Assembly (NCBI GenBank): GCA_963930645.1
Contig: OZ005654.1
Span: 41,842,686 to 41,906,685 of the forward strand
DNA: 64,000 bases
Direction of reading: 5' to 3'
Source: Salticus scenicus
Taxonomy: Eukaryota > Arthropoda > Arachnida > Araneae > Salticidae
The translations under genes were made by a program, and so were the position numbers. This document shows positions 10,481 to 22,084 of the stretch, piece by piece. A model generated the notes under the pieces. The model was not told the origin of the DNA and searched no databases. It worked only from the letters and a program-made list of their open reading frames with translations. Position 1 is the first letter of the stretch. Each line of letters opens with the position of its first letter.

Positions 10481-11350
10481 CTATCAATTACTAGTTATAT
10501 ATACAGATAAAGAAAGAGAGAGAGAGATACAGCGGAGGGTTGAGAGGGGGGGGGGTTGCTGCCCTTCTCAGAAACGCATCTCTTTGTGTAGCGAGCCAAT
10601 CGAATCAATACATATATTATATAAAAAGGAATAAATAGAAGGGATCTGTTGAGTAATGTGTGATTCAAATAAGACATTGGGGCTCCTGATCTGCAGATTC
10701 ACTAGTAATACAAAATCACTGTCTGAAAGAAATTATATGAACTGTCATACCAATAAATAAATAAAATATATAGATAAGAAATATTTAAAATTCTTCGTAT
10801 TTGTGTCCATACACTGTTATTCAATATTTAATATTCTTGAATAAATAAAATAAAAAGTTAGTTTCAAAATTTAACAATATAAAATAATATATTTTTAAAC
10901 ATTCAATAAAATAATAATAATAAATAATAATATGTATTCTTTAAGAAACATAAATATAAAGTTCGTAACGAGATGTACAAGCAACATAAATTCTGTGCAT
11001 GAAAAAACAGCGTTTTCAAACATATTTAAGGTATTTATTTTGATTTCATATTTTGTAACTACAGACAAAGAATTTCCATTCAATAAATAATAAATGTTAT
11101 TACCATAGCATTTCATAAAATTTCATTGGAATATTTTACTGAACTGTTGAAATTAAACAATAGAATTCAAAAATAAAAATATAGATAGTATTTATCTTAC
11201 AAGAAATGGTTCAGAACACTTTCACAGCTGCTTGAAATATTCTTTTTAAACCAGAAAGAAAAATTGGAGAAATTCATAGAATATCAATTTTAATCAAGTT
11301 GCCAAATTTTCATGTAAATATTTATATCATTAATAAAAAATGCATACAAT
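10480..11350. other. Intergenic, no gene seen
   Basis: AT-rich sequence with a GA microsatellite (10511-10527) and a G run (10547-10555). Short open frames here are compositionally low-complexity. I see no RNA gene or element with clear ends. Confidence 0.5.
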
Positions 11351-11355
11351 CACAA

Positions 11356-11544
11356 TCCGCGGTTGTAATGAAATGCTCGCCCTCTGGTGGGCTAAGGTGA
11401 AATTATCACACCACTGAAAGCTTTCACGCTGAAACAATGATAGAACAACAAGAAAGAACAATAATAAATACACGTGTGGCTATTATATTTACTAACAACT
11501 GCAGTTGGGAAAGCGCCATCTATCAATCATTACAAACGCGGATA
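11356..11544 (+). mobile_element. Short TIR element, copy A (internally deleted relative to copy B at 14.2 kb)
   Basis: Ends are ATCCGCGGTTGTAATGA (left) and TCATTACAAACGCGGAT (right), inverted. The left subterminal block (GCTCGCCCTCTG...TGGGCTAAGGTGAAA) and the right block (AATAAATACACGTG...GCGCCATCTATCAATCATT) match the element at 14190-14558, which lies in opposite orientation. Copy A lacks the THAP-coding middle. No target duplication could be fixed. Confidence 0.7.
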
Positions 11545-11716
11545 AGCTTTAAAAGGAGAAACCAATTAAAACTGTAATTTACTTTATTGAAAATTTAAAA
11601 ATGATAAAAAATGACAAAAATCTAATTTTAATAATTAGATTCTTCGATTTTTTTTTTCATATGTAATTTAATGAAATGCATAAAAATGGTATTCTTTTAT
11701 CAAGATCAAAAATATC

Positions 11717-13256
11717 GGGCGTGTTCAGTAGAGCGCCCGATCCACGACCGGTCGAAAGATTCCGAGCCAAAGCGTTCAGTGGTGTCGACCGATCCAGAGT
11801 CACATCGTTCAGTGGAATGGACCGATCTCGACCGGTCGTGGATCAGAAAGCCCAGAAAAATTTCTTGATCCATTGGGTCACGTGATGGATCAAATGCGCA
11901 ATACGATGAAAATCAGGCGCTGATTGACACTACGCAGCAAATATCTGAACATTGAACATCTGTTTTTGACAATGATTGTTTATTTGTTTAATTAGCTGAG
12001 GATTAATACAGATGTACCTATTTATATGCATGTTTGTGCTGTAGAAAATAAGGTAAGTAATTCCATAAAATGCTAAACTATATTATATTTATTTATTTAT
12101 TGTGTAAAAAAGATTTTTTACGTAATGACGATTTTCGATACGTAATTTCTTTTATTGATGAACGTAACATTTAAACATAAAATTAAAACAAAAATTTACA
12201 CAATTTTAATTGAAACAAAAATTCTTTTTTTAATTCGGACGCTATCATATTTTGTTAATTTAATATATAAAAATAAGCTGGGAAAAATTAATTATTTCAT
12301 TTTTTTTTCAGACAAAGCTTTTCATTCATGCGATTGTTTTTTGTTTACAAATAGAAAAGTTTGTAAACGATTGTATTTTTTACCTTTAAAACAATAAGTT
12401 AACTATAAGTAAATAAATTAAAATCCTTCCACATATTTTTAATTTTGGTAAAAATAAGTTTAAGATGTCAATTATTAAATTTAATAAACAAAACATACTG
12501 TGAAAAAAGTAGCTATAAAATTATGCAGTGTTTACATTGCTAGTTTATTTTAATATTCAGTCGGTAATAAGAGAAAAAGCTCTTTATATTGATTCATAAA
12601 TCGAAGAAGAAAGTAAGATTATTTTTTATATAAATCCATTATATTAACTAAATAGCATATTTCATATAATTTATTTATTTTTCAAAAACGTTTTTGTTGT
12701 ACATTTCTGTTCATAATAAAATTCGAAGAGAAAGAAAGGTGTTTTCTTATATTAAGAAGTGCTCATTTAAGATAAATCCACTCTGCTCCTTTAAAAATAA
12801 ATGTAACGTAACATTTTTAACATTTTCATGAATAAAATTTATACGTGAATTTAGAAAAATCATAACCAAAGTAATGTATATTAGTAATTTATCAGCACAA
12901 TCAATTAATAGCTTCTTATTTTTTGTTAGCAGAATACAGAATTCTGCATTAATAAGAAAGAAGTAAAATTGTTATTACATAAAAGATCTTTCTTTCTTTT
13001 ATTTTAAGAAAAAACGTAATATAGTTTAGCGTTTTCTGGAATTACGTATTAAAAGTCCAGACAAAAATAAACAACAGAAATACAATAAATAACTTGCTAA
13101 TACAGGTCAAATTAGATAGATGGCGCTGCTCCAATTACGTCAGAATTGTTCCAAATCGTTCAGTAGACGCCTGGCCCGGTCCAAGACCGATCCAGGATCA
13201 GTGACGTCATCGCCCGGTCGCACTGATCCATCTCGGGCGCTCTACTGAACACGCTC
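11717..13256. mobile_element. Non-autonomous TIR DNA transposon, ~1.54 kb
   Basis: 24-bp terminal inverted repeats at 11717-11740 and 13233-13256 (start GNGCGTGTTCAGTAGAGC) match at all but one position. Both ends are GC-rich against an AT-rich interior. The left end carries an extra perfect 17-bp inverted repeat (11739-11755 with 11828-11844, core CACGACCGGTCG) able to form a hairpin. The interior has no transposase frame. The target duplication is ambiguous, so I do not assign a superfamily. Confidence 0.75.
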
Positions 13257-13689
13257 ATCGTCTGTCACATAAATGCACTTGTATTTCCTCTATGCCGTTT
13301 TCTTTTATTTTTTCTTTTGATTAATGAAACCAGTGAAACGCATTAATGGAAAAAAGAACTGGAAATAAAACTGCTTTTAATTACACTAAAGGGATGAATT
13401 TTAGAAGCCGTTAACGAACGTAAGGTATTTATTTCAAAAATATATATGTTTAGTAAAATTGCTAAATTATTCTGTATGAAATACAAATGAAGTAGTAAAG
13501 AATGAACAATGTTATTGAAGTGATAACCTATAATATTATTCGTCGGTTCTTTTTTGAATTTATAAACCAAGTACAGATTTTAATTTTATTTTAAACACTC
13601 AATTAGCGAATAATGGATTTTTTTTTTTTTTTTCCAAAATTCATTTTATGTAATACATTTGATCCATTATACACCAAAAGTAGCTTTGA

Positions 13690-14160
13690 ATCAACGTTTT
13701 TAACTCCCTATCTTACTAGAGGTATGGGTAAATTAAGTATTAGTGAAATTTTTCAATCTCGAATTTTTTATGTGTTTACACGTTTTGAGGTGTGAGGAAT
13801 TGTTTCAGTGTGTTGGTTTGTTAGATAATTAGTATGATTAATTTCTATGGCTGGATCATTTTTTAAATAACTACTTATGATACTGGCAAAAACATTATAT
13901 ATTTTTATTAATCTAATTTGAAATTTTCGTAAGTTATTCTAAATTTACAATTTCCTTAACATGGGAAAATAAGGCAAATTTTCCCAGAAAATTGAACTAT
14001 GAAGATATTTTTTATTATAAACAAGTCAGATTATTATTAAAATATCATTCGTGATGATGACATAAATATCATTAACTATGAACATTATTATTTTGTAAAA
14101 TTCGTAAGTAAAAATTTACGATTTTTTAAAAATAGGAGAATATAGCAAGATTTCACAAAA
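13690..14160 (-). mobile_element. Modular tandem-unit repeat, copy 2 (diverged relative of the 16-kb array)
   Basis: The head (GGTATGGGTAAATTAAGTA, then GTGAAATTTTTCAATCTCG) matches the head of the 16-kb element. It is followed by units with TTCGTAAGTTATT landmarks at 13927 and 14102, 175 bp apart. It is strongly diverged and lacks the near-identical units seen at 16.6-17.0 kb. Confidence 0.6.
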
Positions 14161-14187
14161 ACGTGAGGATTACAGTCCGCAGCAAAA

Positions 14188-14421
14188 TTATCCGCGTTTG
14201 TAATGATTGATAGATGGCGCTTTCTCAACTTTTGTTGTTAGTAAATATATTAGCCACGTGTATTTATTATTGTTGTATTCACTTCCATTAGCCGAAGCAA
14301 CTGAACTTTTAAATTTGTCATTTGGAAATAAATGGAAGCTTAATTCTAGATTTCTTGATCCTTTGGAGTTACACTGTGGCACACAACAGTATGTGTTATC
14401 TTTTTTACCGCATTTATTCAT
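14188..14421 (-). pseudogene. THAP-domain transposase N-terminal relic
   Basis: The 77-residue minus-strand frame contains CCVPQCNSKGSRN followed by LSFHLFPNDK. This matches the first half of a THAP C2CH zinc finger: CX4C spacing, then the conserved FHxFP. The second Cys/His pair and any catalytic domain are missing. THAP domains are found in P-element and Kolobok transposases, so this is probably a decayed transposase exon inside a TIR element. The tail (from about residue 40) is only the element end read through. It could also be a fragment of a cellular THAP gene captured by a MITE. Confidence 0.6.
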
Positions 14422-14558
14422 TTTTATTCAATAAATATATGTGAAACTAAACATCGAATATGCAGCAAGCAATGGCGTCTCGACGAAAGCTATTTGTGGT
14501 ATTTGTAGTTTCACCTTAGCCCAACAGAGGGCGAGCATTTCATTACAATCGCGCATTG
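14190..14558 (-). mobile_element. TIR element, copy B, carrying a THAP-domain relic
   Basis: Inverted relative to copy A at 11.36-11.54 kb and sharing both subterminal blocks with it. Its plus-strand start, TATCCGCGTTTGTAATGA, mirrors the other end (TCATTACAATCGCGC). Between the ends it keeps a short frame with a THAP zinc-finger start. Copies A and B face each other around the 11.7-13.3 kb transposon. Confidence 0.7.
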
Positions 14559-15074
14559 AAGCACACATACATATCCACATTTCTTTTTCTTTTTTTTTTC
14601 TTTAGTTTCATCATTTTTATCAACTTACTTTTTACTTCCTTATACTTAATCCCGATTTGTGCGAAATAGATTTTATATCTCGCACAGCTCAAAAACGAAT
14701 CATCGTAGAATGTTGCAAATTTATATGTGGGACTATCATAATGTCTCGTTTTAGAGACATCAGCGACGTTACATGATTTTTCGTGACGTCTGTATGCAAG
14801 TATGTGTGTAAGTGTGTATATATCTCGCATAGCCCAAAAAGAAAGTTGCAAATTGGTAATAGTTGCAAATTGGGCGTAGAAAGTTGCAAATTGGTGTATA
14901 GGTTTCTTACAACATCTATTAGTTGTTCATCTCCCTTTCTGGTCTTTCTGTGACTTTCCGTTTTGGAGACGTTTACGAAAATTATATTCATAATGACCAA
15001 ACATACAAAGGTTTTGGCCATTATATATGACCTACCATAATATAGATTTCAAAATAAGCTAATGATAGAACCCT

Positions 15075-15410
15075 TAATGATATTATTATGAAAGTTGTCG
15101 ACATTTTTGCGTTTAGAAAGTAATTTGTAAAGGCATAAGAAGGTTCTAGTCGACGAGTTCATTTTATTTAATGAATATTCAGCCCGTAATCTGTATTTTT
15201 ATGAAAGTTGCTGCCATTTTTGCGTGTAGAAAGTAATTCTTAAAGACATAAACAAGTTCTAGTCGACGAATGCACTTTAATGAATATTTAGCACGTAGAT
15301 AGTACACGTAATGATATTGTTATGAAAGTTGCCGACATTTTTGAGTGTAGAAAGTAATTCTTAATATATAAGCAGTTCTAATCGACGAATGTACTTCATT
15401 TTGTTTTAGT
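15075..15410. repeat. Three tandem units of ~113-121 bp
   Basis: ATGAAAGTTG(T/C)CG...CATTTTTG starts recur at 15088, 15201 and 15322. Each is followed by GTAGAAAGTAATTCTTAA and TTCTAGTCGACGA-type blocks. No frame is conserved between units, so this is a noncoding tandem repeat. Confidence 0.75.
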
Positions 15411-15514
15411 CTTGTTTGTCATTTAAAGAATCTGCGAAAAATTTAGTTCACCGCGATAAACAAATGAATCTTTCTGGAAAATTCCAGAATTCTGTTCTTA
15501 TTGAAATTAGAGAT

Positions 15515-15680
15515 TCAAAACTTTGGCAACCCTAAACTACAAATGTTCGTGAAATTTGGTCGCCAAGTCGCCAAATTTGCCGCCAAATCGCTAAAATCGA
15601 TGCCAAAACCAAAATCAGCGTTGGCTACAAATTTGGCGAGATTAGCGATCAAATTTGGCAGCAAATATTGTTTCAGGATA
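15515..15680. repeat. Cluster of CCAAATTTGGCG-type motifs
   Basis: AAATTTGG and its near-palindromic partners (GCCAAATTTG, CGCCAAATCGC) occur at least six times in about 165 bp. Similar spurious frames on both strands follow from this symmetry. It looks like a decayed simple or palindromic repeat; function is unknown. Confidence 0.5.
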
Positions 15681-15934
15681 GCCGGAATTAGTAAATCCTT
15701 TCTCAATTTTAACTGAATTAATTGTTTCTGTAAAATTTATCTTTTTCACCTCTAATTTTTGACAAAGAGAACAAAAGCAGGCCATCTACACTCGAAGGAT
15801 TTTCATTAAACTCTAAGCTAAGAATTTGCCAGTGAAAGACTCTGGAATAAGTCATTCCTAAAAAATCTAGTACATTTCTTTTGCGGTATATATAATCCTA
15901 TTATAATTACTTTTGTGGTTAGAGTATCAGTTTC

Positions 15935-15966
<32 letters not shown>

Positions 15967-15984
15967 ACGTGATTGGAACCTGTT

Positions 15985-17350
15985 TTTTAGATCCCCATTA
16001 TACTATAAGTATGGGGAACTTAAGTAATGGTGAAATTTTTTGACCTCGGTTTTTTTTTTTTTTTTACTTTTTTACACATTTTCAGATGATCCGAAAATGA
16101 CAAAATTTGTATGGTGTCTGTCAGTTTGTTAGTCCGTTAGTATGTTAGTATGTTAGTCTGTGTACACGATATCTCAAGAACAAATAGTCGCAGTGAAGTC
16201 AGATCAGTTTTAAAATAATACTTTCGACACTGGCAAGAACTCGATTTATTTGCAACATTCGAATTAAAAACTTCGTAAGTTATTAGAAATTTACGATTTT
16301 CTTAACGTGGGAGTATAGGGCAAAATTTCACTTAAACGTGCATTAAATGGAAAATTTTTATTGTAAAAATGCCAGACTAGTTTTAAAATATTAGTTTTGA
16401 TGCCGGAATGAACATCACTTATTATAAACATGCTACTCTGAAAATTTCGAAAGTTATTGGAAATTTACGAATTTCTTAACACGGCAGAATAGGGCAAAAT
16501 TTCACATAAACGTCAATTTTGAGGGATATTTTCTTCGTAAAGATTTCAGACCACTTTTAAAATATTATTTAGGATACCGGCATGAATATGATTGATTATG
16601 AATTTTCCAATATAAAAATTTCGTAAGTTATTGGAAATTTACGAATTTCTTAACATGGCAGAATAGGGCAAAATTTCACATAAACGTCAATTTTGAGGGA
16701 TATTTTCTTCGTAAAGATTTCAGACCACTTTTAAAATATTATTTAGGATACCGGCATGAATATGATTGATTATGAATTTTCCAATATAAAAATTTCGTAA
16801 GTTATTGGAAATTTACGAATTTCTTAACATGGCAGAATAGGGCAAAATTTCACATAAACGTCAATTTTGAGGGATATTTTCTTCGTAAAGATTTCAGACC
16901 ACTTTTAAAATATTATTTAGGATACCGGCATGAATATGATTGATTATGAATTTTCCAATATAAAAATTTCGTAAGTTATTGGAAATTTACGAATTTCTTA
17001 ACATGGCAGAATAGGGCAAAATTTCACGTAGACGTCAATCTTGAGGAATGTTTTCATCGTAAAGATGTCAGGCCACTTTTAAAAGATTATTTAGGCAACT
17101 GGCATAAATTTAAGACTATGAATTTTCCAATTTAAAAAATTCGTAAGTTATTTGGAATTTACTATTTACTTGACATGGCAGAATAGGGCAAAATTGAGCA
17201 TTAACGTCCATTTTGAGCATAAGCGTCCATCATAAATAAATCAGACAACTTCAAAATAACATATATGATACTTGTTTGAACACGATTGATTACAAATATT
17301 CTAATAGGAAAATTTCGTAAGTTATTCGTAATTTAATATTTTGTCATCAT
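15985..17350 (-). mobile_element. Modular tandem-unit repeat, copy 3: 174-bp array with a hairpin head
   Basis: The head has a hairpin (CCCCAT...ATGGGG, 15993-16016), a T run and a GTCTGTCAGTTTGTTAGTCC linker. Tandem units follow, with TCG(T/A)AAGTTA landmarks at 16273, 16447, 16621, 16795, 16969, 17141 and 17315, that is spacing 174, 174, 174, 174, 172 and 174. The units starting at 16621 and 16795 appear identical by eye and share their sequence with most of the preceding unit, while outer units are diverged. This implies recent local expansion. Confidence 0.8.
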
Positions 17351-17359
17351 AGCAAAATT

Positions 17360-18980
17360 GAAAATTTAAGATAAAAGATAAATGCAAAAAATAGCAAGCA
17401 CTTGAAATAAATAAATAAACGGTTATTTTATAAAGCACATATGAAAATATATTTAGTTTACTGCAACAAAACAAAAAATGGTTTACAATCGAAAAATCTA
17501 AAGGATGCAATCTAAAATATGGTTTTAACTACATAAAAAAATATTTAGGTAAGGACTGTTTGTTATTACAAGTATTTTTAAAATTTAAAGTGAAAAAAGT
17601 TGTAAACTATTTAAAGTTCCAAAATTAATATCCTTTCTTTAAAAAAATAATAAATATAATAGGATATTCCTCTATCTTTAAAAAAGTCATTATTTTTATT
17701 ATCAGATGCTTAATTTTTCATTCATGTTTTGATTCTCATTTGAATAAAGTTTTTTTTTTCTCATAAATACCTAATTTCGTTTTAGATTTTAAAGGAAATT
17801 TATAGATGAAATAACTTGGAGCTTCTGAAGATAAGTACTACCGGGAATTTACCTTTTATTTTAACCCAAATACCGCAGGCATACAAAAGCATTGTGTTTC
17901 GGTGAAAATTTTTTATATCGAGTATTTGTCAGATTTACATGTTTTAAGTTCCATAACACCAAAAGAGTGGCTTCTGGAAATTAACCAATGCGTGTGTATA
18001 TGAATATGCATTTACGTGGAGAGAGGAAGGTGGTCTTGTGGCTGTTACATGTTATACACTTTTTCTTTCTTTCTTTTTTTCTTTATGGTGTTCAAAAACG
18101 CTGTGAAGACCAAATTGTGATGTCACTGCTATGACATAAGCGTCCATTATTTCGTCGAGTTTGAAAGAAATTTTATTTGGAAGAATTTCCAACTAGTTCT
18201 AAACAATATTACTCACTCATTATATAATCCTTTGATGACGACGGAACTAGCCAACAGTCTGTCACCAACGAACAAGTGTTGTTTCATCTGTATTATCATC
18301 AGGATTTTTCCTTTTCCAAAAATTGTTTGGTTGATTTTTTTTTTTTTTTAAAGTGTAAACATTCGCAAATATTTTAGAACTCCCAACATGTCCCACAAAA
18401 ACTCTGCTAACTGCAAAGTATTACGATTTTTGTAAACCGATATTTTTTCTCATGGATGTTTTATAAGTTTTTGTATCAATTTTTCTATGATTATATAAGA
18501 TAAAAAAAAATTATTAAAAATTCTGTCATCCAATAATCTTAACACTTTAAAGCTATGAACCTATATTTATTAGAATAGTCAATTGCTGTTGAATAAATGG
18601 GGAATTATTGGGCAGCTATAATCGGCATTAACCTATTAGCTTGAGTGTTCCATTTAGTAGATGTCAGTTTTAACCGGCTCTACCTCTGTGCAGCTTTTAG
18701 AGGATGCCGGCTATAACTGGTGCTAATTGTCAAAAGGTTTAAATTTACTGTCAAATTTCTTTCCGTATATATTAAAAACTGAGAAATGATGAACGTGCAA
18801 ACTGATGTCATAATCTGGTGTTTTACTTACACGAATTTCTCTTACCCAAATTAACAGGTTAAAGGGTATGATAACAAGTACTATATATGAACCAAATTTA
18901 AAAATTAATTAAAATATAGGTTCACGAACAGTTTTATTTGACATATAATTCTGTGTGAGGCAGACTAGCACTCCCTCAAC
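17360..18980. other. Intergenic, no gene seen
   Basis: AT-rich, with T runs at ~17750 and ~18340. A weak inverted repeat pairs 18611-18633 with 18701-18723 (TGCCG(A/G)(T/C)TATA core) and may be a small foldback. No coding or RNA gene signal was found. Confidence 0.5.
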
Positions 18981-18989
18981 CCTCCCCGT

Positions 18990-19228
18990 TTAACCCTTTG
19001 CCGGCCCTAACGCTCTAAAACGCTGTAAAAAATGTTGCCAAATTTAGGGGCTATTTTATTCAACTATCACCAATAATTTTTAGGAGTGATATTTGATATA
19101 CATAATGGACAAATAACCTTCACAAACATTACGGATAAAATTTAGTGGTGGATATTGAGTAAAACAGTTCCTAAATTTGGCAGCACTGACCAGAAGAGTG
19201 AAAATAAATAGGACCGGCAAAGGGTTAA
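18990..19228. mobile_element. TTAA-flanked MITE, piggyBac-like (1)
   Basis: TTAA at 18990-18993 and 19225-19228 flank a 231-bp element starting CCCTTTGCCGG and ending CCGGCAAAGGG. TTAA duplication plus a CCCT start is the piggyBac signature. The interior includes ATCACCAATAATTTTTAGGAG, also found at 62.48 kb. No protein is encoded. Confidence 0.8.
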
Positions 19229-19858
19229 ATAGAGTATCTGCATTTATAAAGAATTCAACTCTGTAATTAAATTTTTAAGTTTATTTTAAATTATTTAGAT
19301 TAGGCAACACTCTTTGAAACTTACCAATCTTGAACAAGCTATTAAATTGACAACCACATATCAACTTAAAAATACAAATTTAAATTTCCTGCAATTTGCT
19401 TTTAAGTTACGTTGATAACACGCACACATTCAGACCAACCTCTAAAAACTGACTTTCATAGTCAACGAGAATCTAAATCTTTCTTAGTTGCCCTTATGTT
19501 GTACTAAGGTACCATTTTAAAATTGTTATTTACACACAGAAACATATGCGTAAACGCTGTACATAAACTACAATTACTTAAAATACTGATACTTTATCTA
19601 GTTAGTTTTTTTTTTTTTTTTCCCCATTTTAAACATGTGCAAGTGCTAATGTTTTTACAAGAAAGCTAGGAATATAATTATACTGCTTGGTCGCTAGTGC
19701 CTTTATTTTCCTCGCACATTATAAGGGGGAAATAATGTTATAGGCATCAAAGTGACGACTAGGTATAAAATTGTGGTCGTCAAAATGAAACGTTTAGTTA
19801 CAAAATACAACTAACTAACGACTGCTAATTTTGAACTCTGCCGTAAGGGTATGAGAAA

Positions 19859-20409
19859 TTAACCCTTTCGTTCCCGAATTTTTCCATCCATAAAACAATA
19901 AATCTTATATTTAGTCGTAAATTTATTTCAAAGGTAATATATATAAATATTTTTTAAAAAATAGGAGTAATAGCAGAGTACGAATAATTATAGCTAACAA
20001 AGCAACTGAGAGGTGTTTATTTGTGTTTAATATAACCACTGATGCCGTTTAAAATCATAGCTTTTCAATAAATAAAAATATCAAAATTTTGGAAGAAATG
20101 CATGTTGCAATTAATTAAAATACAAATTATAAACATTAAAAAATAAAATAAAAAATATTTTAAACCGTTAATTTACTTAAGTTGTCCAAAACAGGAAACT
20201 GATTCCGATATTATTATCGGAATAGAGTAAAATATACTTTCATTTATCAACAAGGATAGTAAAATCATTTAAAACATATATTTTTCGGTGGGAAAATGTA
20301 TATAGGTTTTAATATTGTTTATTTCGAATCAGCGAGAGTGCTAGTTGGTAAGAAAGAAAATCTGAAGTGTTATGATTCCAATTGGCATCACGGGGAATGA
20401 AAGGGTTAA
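19859..20409. mobile_element. TTAA-flanked MITE, piggyBac-like (2)
   Basis: TTAA at 19859-19862 and 20406-20409 flank a 543-bp element with ends CCCTTTCGTTCCCG and CGGGGAATGAAAGGG (inverted, slightly imperfect). It lies only 630 bp from the previous TTAA element and has similar termini but a different interior. Confidence 0.75.
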
Positions 20410-20606
20410 CTTCTATTCTCGAACGGTTTTCATCGACATGATAAAATGTAGTAAAGCACTTGCATCAATTACATTCAATTTAAAAATAAAAAAGAATAAA
20501 TAAATAAATAAAAATGCTTTCGTAAAATTTTGTGTAGTTCTGTAGGTCCTATAGTTTGCCCATAAGTTAGATTCACAGCACATTGTGTACATAAATTTAG
20601 TTTTAC

Positions 20607-20607
<1 letters not shown>

Positions 20608-20637
<30 letters not shown>
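20608..20637. repeat. Poly(A) tract
   Basis: An uninterrupted A run of about 27 bases, one of some twenty A/T homopolymers of 20 or more bases in this window. Adjacent sequence is not recognisable as a retroposon. Confidence 0.8.
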
Positions 20638-20638
<1 letters not shown>

Positions 20639-21269
20639 GCACACGCAACCTGAAATTCATTTCCAGCATGTATTCATATTCTTTTGGGTAGCGCTGTAAA
20701 CGAATGATCAATGATTCCCGTACCCTATTTTACGTAAAACACGCTTTTATGGCATAAAAACTAAATTGTTTAAACAAATTAACGATGATAAAAATTCACA
20801 TTTTATTAATTTATTGAATATTTGAAAATAATTTTAAAAATTAGTTTTAGTCACTACAAAACATTCTTCTTTATTTTCTAATGGAAATTTATGCAGTGCA
20901 AATTATTTATTGGGGTTTTCATTTATCAGAATTATTTTCCCTTGGGGGCATAGACGATTTTTATATTAGAAAAATATTACCCTAAATATTAAAAGAGATT
21001 CAATTTTGTGCGATATCGACAGTATCTTTAAAATCTGGTGTGAAACAAATGCACAACTTCCATTATCCACTGTTACACATATTATACGCATTTTTTATTT
21101 TATTTATTTATTTATTTATTTTAGATAATGTGATCAGAAGACATAAAATTGTCCTAGCAAAATAGAAACATATTTTTTTCCGGTAAGAGAAACTTGATAC
21201 GCGTGTAAAGACATATAAAACAAAGTTTATATAGCAAGTTAAAAAATAAAAGGGGGAAAACGGTAGAGT

Positions 21270-22035
21270 TGTTTTTTGAAACACCAATTTCCGAGATCTA
21301 AAACTGGTCTACATAAGCAGGATGACTGTTAATTTTCCTGTAATAACCACGTAATACACGAGAAAGGACATCTAAATGGATTTATGTAACAAATTTCAAG
21401 AAAATCTTTAGGTCCGTTTTTGAGATACTAACATTTACCAAAACTTTGCAAACTCAGTTATTGACCGGAAAGCAATAATTGCATATAAAAGTATATTTAA
21501 AAAAAAGTTAATATGACGAATTTGAAAAAAGTCCGTACAGCTGTTTTTAAAGGAACGCACTTGCGAGATCTGAAATTGAGCTATTTATACAAGACGTCTA
21601 TCCATTTTCCTGACCTAACCAACTATATCATTCGAAAGAACATCTAACAGATTGTCTACATAGCAACTTTTAAGAAAATCGTTAGAGCCATTTTTGAGAT
21701 ACGGAATTACGGTCCCATTTTCGGTTTCCAATGTCCAACTTCCGGTTTTCCAATTTTCATCGAAATTTGAAAAAAATCATTTGTACATCAGTCCTTTCTC
21801 AATTCTGAAGTTTCGTAATTCTATCTTTATTAATTTCGGAGACATGACAGCCAGAATATTCTCCACATACATACATACATAAACACACACACTGACAAAT
21901 TGCTAAAAACTACTTTTTTAGACTCAGGAGACTTTAAAACGTGTAAATCAGGTGAAAACTGGATATCGTATTTTTGGACCGAATACAATACTTCCATTAA
22001 CTACGTAACCTTCCCTAAAGGCAGTAAAAATGTTT
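21270..22035 (+). mobile_element. Modular repeat, copy 4 (272-bp units)
   Basis: Two diverged units begin near CGAGATCT at 21292 and 21564 (272 bp apart), each ending in a TTTTTGAGATAC block. The shared tail module follows from ~21860: ACATACATAAACACACAC linker, GACTCAGGAGACTTTAAAACG and ATTTTTGGACC near 21920-21983, and a degenerate terminal ACTT...AGTAAAA segment. The tail is homologous to those at 24.4, 33.5 and 40.55 kb, but the body is different. Confidence 0.6.
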
Positions 22036-22084
22036 TTTTTTTTTTCCCTTTTAATAATAATTTAAAAAAAATGTTTAAAAGGTT

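Noticed and set aside
14689..15021. 110-codon minus-strand frame
   Set aside because: It overlaps GTTGCAAATTGG repeats, has no recognisable domain, and another frame overlaps it; it looks like chance in repetitive DNA.
9380..17350. CRISPR-like spaced repeats
   Set aside because: Units are ~174 bp with no short repeat/unique spacer structure; this is eukaryotic tandem repeat DNA.
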